64,000 nucleotides of DNA from Brachionus plicatilis. Taxonomy: Eukaryota > Rotifera > Eurotatoria > Ploima > Brachionidae. The stretch's first letter is position 1; each line of letters starts with the position of its first letter. This document shows, one piece after another, positions 46,018 to 55,445 of the stretch. The stretch spans positions 1,197,519 to 1,261,518 of the forward strand of contig QEOQ01000226.1 in assembly GCA_010279815.1 (NCBI GenBank). Direction: 5' to 3'. The notes under the pieces were generated by a model, which was given only the letters and a program-made list of their open reading frames with translations, made no database searches and had not been told where the DNA came from. The position numbers and the translations under genes were made by a program.

Positions 46018-46428
46018 TCAAAAAGAAAAAAAACTTATAATGCTTAACCAAATTATTGTGACTAAGCTTGAAGAAATAATTTGAGAATTATTAAAAGAAG
46101 TAATTTTAGTATAATAAGAAGAAGTAATTTGAGAATTAACAAAAGATTTATTATTGCATAGATCAGTTTCACAACATAAAGTTTCTAATCCTCCAAAGGA
46201 TGATTCTTGACAAAATGGCACACATCCTCTTTGTACTCTTAAAAACCCAAAAGTAGAATCGCTAAAAATAGAAGTTTGACAAAATGATTCAATCGGACAA
46301 TCTCTCAATTCTTCCTGAGATACTTTTAAGCAATTAGAACAACTATAACACTTTAATGAATAAATATTTGATGATTGAGATCCAATTATTAAAATGCACA
46401 AAAAACCATTAGCTGTATAGAAGAACAT
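46018..46428 (-). CDS. Ly6/LU (three-finger fold) GPI-type surface protein
   Basis: Single-exon gene, 136 aa. N-terminal hydrophobic signal (about 1-24), then the LU domain from LKCYSCSNCLK to LETLCCETDLCNN. Ten cysteines have the family pattern, including the opening Cys-x2-Cys-x2-Cys and the terminal CC-x4-C-N. After an S/T/N-rich stretch, residues about 120-136 (SSLVTIIWLSIISFFSF) form a hydrophobic tail suited to GPI attachment. Family members are cell-surface ligands, receptor modulators or septate-junction factors; no specific role can be given. A TATATAAAAG box lies 54-63 bp upstream of the ATG. The gene is enclosed by 63-bp inverted repeats and shares that interval with a solo LTR, which is odd for an intact gene. 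Confidence 0.88.
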   Translation of the reverse strand: MFFYTANGFLCILIIGSQSSNIYSLKCYSCSNCLKVSQEELRDCPIESFCQTSIFSDSTFGFLRVQRGCVPFCQESSFGGLETLCCETDLCNNKSFVNSQITSSYYTKITSFNNSQIISSSLVTIIWLSIISFFSF

Positions 46429-46481
46429 TTTTTGGTAATTGTTGGTATTATTTTGATTTGAATGTAATAATTTTAGATTGT

Positions 46482-46491
46482 CTTTTATATA
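46482..46491 (-). promoter_or_regulatory. TATA box of the Ly6-like gene
   Basis: On the minus strand TATATAAAAG, preceded by ACGCGTTGATTTACTG... context richer in GC than its flanks. Transcription would start about 30 bp downstream near 46455, giving a leader of roughly 25-30 nt, like the chitin-binding gene. Confidence 0.7.
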
Positions 46492-46785
46492 AACGCATTG
46501 TTCGTAATTCAGTAAATCAACGCGGAGAACTGGTATTAAATTAAAGGTATTCTATTCAATTTTACTGCATAATGCAGTATAATTTCGTGTAATTTTTTCA
46601 TAGATGCTTTTATATTCAATTTATATTTAATTGAAGAAATTACTTCAAATGTAATATCAATCTATTTATGAAAAGAACTCTTTGAAATAAGGATGAAATT
46701 ATATTGCAAATTTATATTACATCAAAATGTTTTTTTTTAAGATATTTCAGTAGATAATGTTGAAGTAAAATATTATTACTTTATT

Positions 46786-47006
46786 AGCAAAGTAAAATTT
46801 TTGATCAAATTTCAAGCGCAAAAATTTTTAGATGCGCAATTAAATTTCATCGCAGATTTTTAATTTTTTTAACATTTCAAAGCCTAATTTTTAAAATTTT
46901 GAAATAGAATTGTAATTTCTAAAAATGCAATGAAATTTAATTGCGCATCTAAAAATGTTTGAGCAAGATTGAGCGCTTGAAATTTGATCAAAAATTTTAC
47001 TTTGCT
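46786..47006. mobile_element. hAT-like MITE (AGCAAAGT ends)
   Basis: TIRs of about 70 bp start AGCAAAGTAAAATTTTTGAT and end with the inverse, closing CTTTGCT. Flanked by a perfect 8-bp duplication, ACTTTATT (46778-46785 and 47007-47014). It contains the CGCAATTAAATTTCATCGC/GATGCGC core. Non-coding, 221 bp. A diverged relative lies near 25740-25935. Confidence 0.88.
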
Positions 47007-47249
47007 ACTTTATTTTAAATTGAATGAAAAATTTTTTAATTCAATCGTGCCTTGAAGTTTAAAAAACACTTATAAATTTTGGATTATTGAAAGAACTATA
47101 ATTTAGATTTTTTATAAGCACGATTTATCTCATCAGTCACTTAAGAATACAAATCAATTCATACTAATAAAAAATACATTTTAAAACTATTTAATTAAAG
47201 ATTTTTTTCAAAAAACGTTTAATAATTTATTCAATTTATTTTTAATAAA

Positions 47250-50200
47250 TTAATAATTAATTAATTCTTCAATTGTATCAGGCACCTTTATTGACTTAGT
47301 TTCTGGAATAAAAATCATAAACGAAACAGCTGATATTGTTGAAAAAACTCCATAAATTATATACGGAATGGGAAACCAGTACAATTGACCCTTTAAAATT
47401 AAGGTAAATTATGGTGCAGTCAATAATTTTTTTTTACCAATAATTGTATGTAAGGTGCAACAACTGCTCCCAAACCTGAGAAAAACTCACAAGCTGAAAT
47501 CACTGAATTTCTAATTACAGTTGGATTACTCTCGGCAGTAATAATGTAAATTGTATTAAATGTGAAAGAGATGGAAAACTTTCCAATCAAGGCACACACT
47601 GTGACCAATGATCCGAAATTTGTCGGGACAAACATCACCGAAATGAGAGATATTCCCGTCAGAGTCATGTTTATAGCATAAGGAATTTTTCGGCCAAAAC
47701 GTTCCAGTGCCACATGAGATACCAAAACAGCAATAAATTCTACTAAAGCTGACAGACCAAAATTCAAGTAAGGATCACCAACCAAATCTGATGTGTTAAA
47801 GCTTATGCCAAAATACACCAAGGCATTTGTTAGCCAATTTATTGAAATTGAAATGGACCTAATTAGCAATTTTTTTGATTTAAAAAAAAGTTTCATTGTT
47901 CCATATATTGATAACTTGAATAAATTTTTATGATTAAAAAAGTTTAAAAATAATTTTAAAATTTTACATGTTTCTCAACCCTTTCAGATTCATTCATTTG
48001 TTCATTTAATTGAATGTCCTCCTTTTTTTCAATAGTCTTTTGCATAAACTTTAAGCCCTGTAGTTCTGAGCATTCATTTAGTTTTTTTTTGTTCGATTTA
48101 GCTATTCTTTTAAAAATTCTATAAGCTTCATGAAAGCGTTCTTGAGTCATTAGCCATCTTGGCGATTCAGGTATTAGCCTAAAGGAGCTCGTAATTAAAT
48201 GATTATTTAGTTTCTTATAAAATATACCAAAAATACAGTACAAATATGCTTATAAAAATTGTGCAATAAAGATAGAATGTTTTAAAGTCTCTGAAATTAT
48301 AGGCAAAAAATAAAACAATAAATTCGCCCGCTATGAAAAGGTAATAAGTTGTGTTCAGGGCCGAAACTCTTTTGGACGTTCCAACAATCTCCATTGCTAG
48401 GTTCAAAATTAATTTTAAAAAAATATATTATTTAAGTATTACTGGATCAGATATTTAATCTGAATGTGTGCTACGAATACACACATAATGTGCAGATTTA
48501 AATAATTAAATTTTATTTTCAATATTTTAAATCCTTTTTTTTTTAATTTAAAAGTTTTATTCATTTTTTTTAACTAATTTTTAATTATATTTGGTGATCT
48601 ATATTTCAAAATAAATTTATTCAGTTTTCCCAATTGCTTTTTTTTTAAATTAAATTAATGCAAAGTTTTTTTAGAAAATAAAAATTATATTTTCAAACTG
48701 AATTTACTCATCGAATTATTACAAATCAGAGTTGTTTTAAAGTAATAAAGTCAAAGTAAAATTTTTGAGATTTTTTTTCTAAAGAAGTCTTTTAACTTAA
48801 CTTTAAAATAAAAAAAAATTAATTTCGAAGACTTTAAAATAAAAATGACTGCCTTTTAATAATAACTTCATGGAACGGCATAAAATAATTTTTATTAAAT
48901 AATTGAAAAGATTTTTTATCAAAAAAATCATTCCAAGTCATGCCAAATTATTTTTTTAAAACATATTTCAAGTCAAATCAAACTATTTGAATTTTAAATT
49001 TTTGAAAATTGCTTTATTTTCTGTTTTTTGCGACTATTGAGATTTGAAAGTGATATTTTTTCCTAAGGGTAAAAAGTGCTTGAGAGATGAAGATTTAAAT
49101 ATAAATTGCATTTATTCGACTTACCTTTTTTCCCTTACACCAGAATGTTATTTTAATTAAAAAAAAATAAAATACATAATAAAAAAAAAAATTATCTATT
49201 AATTAAGTTCATTTTATCAGTCTAATATATATTATAATGAACAAGGTGTTTTTTTAAATTCTAATTTCTTTTCTTTTCGTACCAGTCTTTTACCTTTGGT
49301 TTTCTACGGTGCCTTTTTTCGAAACCAATATTTTTAAAGTTAAAACATCATAAAGCGAAATGCGGATAGCTACAATATATTTGAAAAATTCTCAAAATAA
49401 TTTCAACTTTTATCGAATTTTTAAAATATTATTAAATAATTTTACATGTACAGGAGCTAAATTGCCATTTAGCTTTATTTAAGTCTACCCTCTTTCAACA
49501 TCTATTGAGTACATTAAATTGATCTTAATCAAATTAAAAATTCTTTATTACTTTCGAATTCAATCATTTTATAAATGTTTATTGGAGCGTAAGTGACTTT
49601 TTCACAACTATATTTTTATATTTAAGAATAGTTTTAACGTAATTATACGAATTCAGTGACATGTCAATAAATGAAATAATGTCAGTAAAAAATGAACACT
49701 GATTTTAATAAGAGCAATATTAAAATCAGTGTTCATTATGTAAGGTGCAACAACTGCTACCTTACTAATCAGTTAAATCATAGGCAAAAATTCTTTTAAA
49801 ATATAAAATCTATTAGATAATCATTCCAAAATATATATTATATTTGATTAATTGGTTTTCTACTTTTAACTCAACTGATTTAAAACATAGTTAAATTTCC
49901 ATTTTTAAAAGAATTTCATAAAACAGCTAAAAATGTTTTTAATGATTTTTAAATTTATTTAAATTTAATTACATGTCATTAATAATGAATTTTTATTTTT
50001 TTCAAAAAATTTATTTTTTATACATGTATTTTGGAAACATAAATTTTTTTGGTGAAAAAAAACAATTGAAAAACTTGATTTTTTACGCGCTCAAAGTCAG
50101 AAACACGACTTTGGCACAGACAGCTTAAGTTAAGAATGTTTTAACATGGGCAAGATGGCATTTATTGCCAGCGTCAAAGTTGTGTTTCGGATTCTGAGGC

Positions 50201-53200
50201 TGCAATATCGAACAAGGGAATAAGGTATAATGGTATCAAATAAAAATTTAATTTTTAGAAAAATTCAATAGAGAATGTGAGTTTAAATATTAAAATAAAA
50301 ACATATTTTAATTATATTTAAAAAAGTTCATTTAAATACAAGAATACCCAAAAATAACAAAAATTGTTATTTTGAAATAACTAAATGATATAGTAATATT
50401 CTTATACAGTAAGTTTTTTCTTTACCTAGAACAGCTGTCCATGAGTAAACATTTGATGTTATTCCAGTCAGTAATCTCAGAACTGCGAACAGATTTTGTT
50501 GAATAGTTGAGTCCATAAAATTTTCTGTCATCAAAATTAGCAGTAAAACATTCAAGACAGCATTTATAACGATGAAAGAAAACGTTGCTTTTTTTCGGCC
50601 AAACCTTGTTTTAATATAAAAAAAATTTAATTCTAGAAATAATTTTAAATTAAGTTAAGTATCAAAATTACCAAAACATTAATTAATTAAATAATGCAGA
50701 TTTAATAAGCCTAATTTTTTAACTTTTTATGGATAAAAAACTCGTATTTTTGTATGCAATAACAAATTAACTCAATCCAACATAGACTATTCAATACACT
50801 TAAGCTTTTCCACAAATTTAATAAAAATAAGAACAAAATTTTTCTTCAGTATTCAAAATTTTAAAGTCCGGACTTGGGCTTGACTTGAGACTTGTGACTT
50901 TTGAACAACTCTAATAAAAACAATAATAGTTTGATTTTTTTGGAACAAATTTAATGTGAATTTAACAAGTTTGATGTTAATTGAACTTTTTAACTTATAT
51001 TTGAGATATAATTAATATCGAATAATTTAAAAACTTGTTTTTTTTAGGCCTATGCTTTTTATCAATAATTTAACTTCACCTGTATTTACTTTTATCAATT
51101 TAACGCCTCAAAAAAAATTAAATTTTTATTTTATATTTTATTTTGAAGGAGCTTTAGCTCGCTACAGATAAACAAATAAAAACATTTTTTTTATTTTATT
51201 TTTATTTTTTAAATCTATTATTCTGAAGGATCATAAGCTCGGTACAATTATTTAATACAAAAATCTAAATAGCTTAAAATGACTTTTCAACTCCAAAATA
51301 CTAATAAACAGATAATTAAAAAAAAAATTAAAATTTATTCATAAAATATCGAATCTCAGGCTAAATCTATAGAAAGCTTTCTTGTGGGCATCACTAGTAG
51401 ATGCCGAACTAATTCTTTAATATCCAAGTGATTCCAGAAAAAATCATAAATTGAACAAATTAATTAAAAAGAAAAATTATCTGTTTTTCTTTTTAATTAA
51501 ATTGTTCAATTTGTAATAATTCTATTAATCATGTTAATTTTTATTTTATAAATTATATTACTTTTAAATTAGACATTGTCATAATAAAATTGTTATTATT
51601 TAATTGAATTTGTGGTAATTTTTATTAAATTTGTTATTCAAAAATATTAAGAGTCTACAGTTAATAATAAATTTTACAATAAATTCTTTATAAAATTTAT
51701 ATTTTTATATTTGATACTTAAATTAATTTTTTTCAGTTGGTCTCATTTACCTGTCCGAGATGATTCCTTTTAATACAAATCCGTATGTACCAATGAAATA
51801 CATTGTAGCAAAGAAATTTTTTTGTGACAAATTTTGACAAACTAAATTCCACTTTTAAGAATAATTAAAAAAAGTTATTTTAATTTAGAGAGAATTTAGA
51901 TAATATTAGTGGTTAGCTTAATTTTAGAGGAACTTTTGAAAAATAAAAAATGTTATTTATTAAATCGAATAATTCAGAAAATTTTAGCAAATTTTCAAGG
52001 GTGTTATTTTTGAAGCTTGAAAATATTATTTTCTTCTATAAAAAAAATTAATGCCCCCAAATACTAAGGGTAATAACGATTTGAAGTTGGTTCTAATTTT
52101 GCAGATATGATGATTACAAAGTTGATTAACTTTTAATTGAATTTAAAGAAGAAACATTCGATTCATTTCATATTAATTTGGATGTAGAAGGAAATAGACA
52201 TAATTAGGAATAAGACATATCGAAAATTAGAAATAAATATTTTTATTATTAAATTAAAAAAAATACTTAAATTTGATTTTTGACGCGGCATTATTTCCTA
52301 GAAAAATTTAAAAATGACTTGAAGAATTAATAAAAATTAAATTATTTTTCAAAAATCAAATTTTAGTATTTTTTTAATTGAATAATAAAATATTTATTTC
52401 TATTGTTTTTTCGGTTTAATTTGTGATAGTGCAGCAAATGCATAATTTAAAAAAAGAGATTTGCGACAGAAACTCTATTGCAAATGCAGAATTAAATTAA
52501 AAAACTTTACTTTAAACGTGATCCAAAACTCGAAAAACAAATTTGACTCATGCGGTATAAGTTAAGAATGTTCTAACATGGGCGAGATGGTATTTATTGC
52601 CTGCGTCAAAGTTGTGTTTCGAATTCTGAGGCTGCGATATCGAACGAGGGAATAAGGTATTTTTAAAAGTTCAAACATGTAATTTAGTTTGGAATTGTCT
52701 GTACTTTTTGAGAATTATAAATTTTTCCAAGATTTTTATTAATTTTTTATTTTAATTTTTCATATTTCAAAAAAATTCCTCCTATTGACCCCTAACTGAT
52801 CCCTATATTCTTAAAGAGAAATTCAAGACCTTTTCAAAAATGTGTCTAGTTTACTATAATTTTTTTATAAATTTAATTTTGTGAAAAAAAACTCAGGATT
52901 TATAGTTAAAAAAATACTTCTGTAACAAGGGTACTTTCAAAATATTCTTTGGAAAAGACCCATTCGCTGCAGTAATTGATTGTAAAATTGTTTGAACTTG
53001 AGCTATTCATGAACGTCTTAACAGTGCATCCTTCATAAATGCCCTTGAAAGATTTGTCCGACAAAAATGGTATAAATTTGTCAATCAGGCTCTGGTGATT
53101 CTCGTTTTGAATTTCATAGGTGTCGTTTGCAAAGCCTGGAATTTTGCACCTAAAGCTAGGAGTTGCCGCGTAAAATGCAAAGCTGAAACCCACAATTCCT

Positions 53201-53310
53201 GGTATTGTTGCTACCAAACCGACTAAGGCAAAAACCAAAAATTGATAGGGGCCAAATTCTCCTATTTCTTTGAAAATACTATCGGTAATATCATGAACAG
53301 TTTTTGCCAT
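47250..53310 (-). CDS. SLC22 family organic cation/anion transporter, gene 4
   Basis: Complete paralogue of gene 3, 556 aa. Seven exons in transcript order: 52918-53310, 51751-51851, 50426-50604, 48228-48396, 47968-48178, 47438-47914, 47250-47390. The 47250-47390, 47438-47914, 48228-48396 and 51751-51851 exons have exactly the lengths of their gene 3 counterparts. Landmarks: IGEFGPYQ; a loop with NDT and NFT sites; EWNLVC (about 131-136); SDRFGRKK (about 166); MEIVGTSKR (about 226); IPESPRWL (about 283); LERFGRK; and C-terminal PETKSIKVPDTIEELI. The start is the ATG at 53310, matching gene 3; the open frame continues upstream but without an ATG. Three introns of 1.1-2.0 kb hold repeats, including a duplicated 103-bp structured sequence. 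Plasma-membrane organic ion transport by family inference. Confidence 0.95.
48727..48795. mobile_element. Truncated CAGAGTTG-family hAT-like MITE
   Basis: Begins CAGAGTTGTTTTAAAGT and continues with AAGTC-like motifs in a 2-kb intron of SLC22 gene 4. No matching right end was seen. Confidence 0.5.
50125..50227 (+). repeat. 103-bp structured intronic repeat, copy A
   Basis: Starts AAGTTAAGAATGTT and ends AACAAGGGAATAAGGTAT. About 93% identical to 52558-52660. It contains a TGGCA/TGCCA hairpin, and an upstream GAAACACGACTTTGGC pairs with internal GTCAAAGTTGTGTTTC. Lies in an intron of SLC22 gene 4. Confidence 0.8.
50830..50913. mobile_element. Right part of a CAGAGTTG-family hAT-like MITE
   Basis: TTCTTCAGTATTCAAAATTT, GGACTTGG and GACTTGAGACTTGTGACTTT followed by GAACAACTCT match the right half of the copy at 18639-18884. 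The left half is missing. Lies in SLC22 gene 4, between the exons at 50426-50604 and 51751-51851. Confidence 0.6.
51145..51260 (+). repeat. Two LINE-tail-like hairpins with A-rich repeats
   Basis: GAAGGAGCTTTAGCTCGCTAC followed by ACAAATAAAAAC, then GAAGGATCATAAGCTCGGTACA. The same pattern occurs at about 19185 and 63460. An AGCT hairpin followed by A-rich microsatellite resembles CR1-like LINE 3' ends. Confidence 0.55.
52216..52412. repeat. Inverted repeat with arms of about 60 bp
   Basis: The left arm (TAGAAATAAATATTTTTATT...) and right arm (...AATAAAATATTTATTTCTA) are inverted, with CAAATTT and AAAAATCAAATTT meeting near a spacer of about 60 bp. MITE-like, but no target duplication was found. 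Lies in an intron of SLC22 gene 4. Confidence 0.7.
52558..52660 (+). repeat. 103-bp structured intronic repeat, copy B
   Basis: Same sequence as 50125-50227 with seven substitutions. Three of them are CG here where copy A has CA. The hairpin is kept with a G-U type change (TGGTA/TGCC). Confidence 0.8.
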
Positions 53311-54690
53311 GTTTTTTAAATTCAAATATTTACGGCTATGTTTTTTTCAATTTCAAATTTTACTCTTAAGTTTTGTAGATAAGGTAAAACAGAATAAGTG
53401 AATAAGTATTCATGTTTAAAGTATCAACATCGGTTATCTAAAATCGATTCAAGCATTTTTTTTGATATTTAGATAAAGAAATTTACAAGATTTTTCTTTT
53501 TTTTCTTTTTTTTTAATATTAAAAAAATTTTTAAAGAGATATGGAGGATTTTTTAAGTTTTTAAAGATAATTTTCAAAAAAAAGCTGAAATTAAAAGTTT
53601 ATTTTCCTATCAAGATCTTTTTAAAGAGGGAAAAACTTTATTGACGGTCTGCTAGCGAGCCAAAAAAAAAGTAAAATATACCACAAATTTTATGGAAAGT
53701 CTTAGTTTTAGTGTTATTATTAGAGTTCGAATAATTCGAAATCTAACTAATTGATCTTACAAAATACTTTGTAATAAAATGATCTTGTGATGAGTTAAAA
53801 TTAAAAAAAAATTGAAAATTTTGTTAATTCTTGTCTTTTTTGTTTTATGTCAAAGTTTGTTCTGAACTTATATTAATAAATTATATTATCTCAAATATTT
53901 TAAAATTTATCCTAAAAATCTCTGAAATTAGCCGAAATGCACTTGAGTATTTCAGATAATAAAGGCAGGAGCGTAGTAATGTCTTTTTGAGTGATTCATT
54001 ATTTTTGAAATTTTAAAGAAAACTGATTTATGGATACATGGAATCAAGTATCAAAAGAGACAATTTAAGTAAATACAGAAAATTGATTCAAAATAGCTTT
54101 TAATTTTGTAAGTACTTGATTACAAGCTGTTAAAATGTCCAAAAAATATTTGGACAATATTAAAATACTTGGACTATTGTTTTTACTTACTTATAAAAAA
54201 ATAGCCGTCATTAATTAATAGCTCGATTTTTCAATGAATAATGCATAGTTTGAAGACAGTTTTTATCTTCAAATTTTTAAAATAAAATAATTATTAAACG
54301 TTAATAATTTTTTTAAATATAATTTTGAGTTCAAAATGTTTAAAATTTTTAAATTTAAGTAGATATTTTAAATTAATTGTCTAAAAGAATCAATTTCCAA
54401 TTAGACATTTAGAGAATATTGGTGTTTTATTTAAAAATAAAAGAGTAAAATTGTACAATTATTTCCGAAAAGATTTGTTAAATTAAGTGGTGCACAGTTT
54501 TCAGTTGGATTTTACTTTTTTTCAACAACCCCAGTGACTATGTTATTCAGTTTCAAAAGTGAAAATGAACATGGACATAGTAATTTGCAAATATTAAATA
54601 AAATAAAAATTGAAATCATTAAATATTTTGATTTAAAAATGATTAACCTGTTGATTAACCTTGAAAGTTAAGAAATAATTGAAAAAGTTT
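53311..54690. other. Intergenic upstream of SLC22 gene 4
   Basis: AT-rich, no gene seen. Palindromic TTTTACGTAAA motifs begin near 54690. Confidence 0.5.
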
Positions 54691-54736
54691 TTTACGTAAA
54701 TTTTACGTAAAAATTACTTATTTTACGTAAAATTGA

Positions 54737-54802
54737 ACTAAGACGGTTACTCGCAGTTATTCTCACGGGCTATTTTTTGGCCCGTTTAATAACCGCCTAA
54801 AT
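54737..54802. other. GC-rich nested hairpin
   Basis: Inner stem ACGGGC...GGCCCGT and outer stem AGACGGTTA...TAACCGCCT, in strongly AT-rich surroundings and just upstream of the MULE-like relic. It could be a transposon end structure. No transcript evidence. Confidence 0.55.
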
Positions 54803-54821
54803 TTAAATAATTTAGGCAAAA

Positions 54822-54935
54822 TTTAGAAATTGTTCATTTTTACGTTTTCATATTTCTAGATTTTTTGTGCATTATTTCATAAAATTTTTAATTTTAATTT
54901 TGGTAATTAAACAAGTCGTATTAATGATTTGTTAA
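54822..54935 (+). repeat. Dispersed repeat (AGATTTTTTGTGCA family), copy 1
   Basis: Contains TTTTCATATTTCTAGATTTT, TTGTGCA and TTAATTTTGGTAATTAA. A direct copy lies at about 59035-59125 and an inverted copy at about 58545-58625. Confidence 0.65.
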
Positions 54936-54948
54936 TGTTTGTATATTA

Positions 54949-55445
54949 ATGTTTGTTTTTTTAATAGTTAATAAAAAAACATTCCGTAATAGGTTACCTT
55001 TAAGCCAGTTCCTACAGTTAGCAATTGATATTGTTTATGGATGGTCATTTGATCGCGATCCATCTAATATTAATTATAAAAAGTTTATTTTAGAACCATC
55101 TAATTCCCGTGGACTAATTCTTACCAATGGGATAAAGAATCGAAAGAAATTAGGATACTTGATGATAATTTTTATATTCCTTCAGAAAATTTTAATAAGA
55201 TTACTGATTCTGAATTTAAGCGTTATCGATCTGGAAAATTTACGACTTTTGATCATTTTGTGAAGTCATTTAATTTATGGTGTGTTGATAGAGACGATTG
55301 CCAAGATTGGAAACAGGCTAAATGCACTTGTCCTAGTTTTCTTAAAGAGTATACATTCAAGCATGTTGTCAGATTAAAAGAAGTCAGTCCTCCATTAATA
55401 GCTAAATCATTACCAATTGGACAAAAAAGAAAATTAACTAATTAA
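54949..55445 (+). pseudogene. MULE transposase C-terminal relic (damaged SWIM finger)
   Basis: First frame: RLPLSQFLQLAIDIVYGWSF, then DRDPSNINYKKF. After a frameshift near 55125: DDNFYIPSENFNKITDSEFK, GKFTTFDHFVKSFNLWCVDR, CTCPSFLKEYTFKHVV and PPLIAKSLPIGQKRKLTN. The layout (W-S-x-x-R-DPS, FTTFDDFV, CTCP-x-x-L-K-x-Y-x-C-K-H, IGQKRKRGRP) matches the end of MULE-type SWIM transposases of invertebrates. The third zinc ligand cysteine is replaced by Phe (TFKH). With the frameshift this is inactive. No TIR or duplication was identified around it. Confidence 0.75.

Larger units (their letters stand above)
45277..46654. mobile_element. TIR-bounded segment (TA flanks) enclosing the Ly6-like gene
   Basis: Inverted repeats of 63 bp lie at 45277-45339 and 46592-46654. 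They start TTACATTTG and include an identical 31-bp inner half; about 58 of 63 positions match. Both ends abut TA (45275-45276, 46655-46656), the duplication expected for Tc1/mariner-type insertion. The segment contains a short tandem repeat, a nested solo LTR and the complete Ly6-like gene with its TATA box. Either a non-autonomous element captured the gene, or two MITE copies landed in opposite orientation around it; the sequence alone cannot tell. Confidence 0.65.

Noticed and set aside
53311..53325. Upstream extension of the SLC22 gene 4 start
   Set aside because: The frame is open, but its first codon would be TTG. The ATG at 53310 has a good context and aligns with the gene 3 start.
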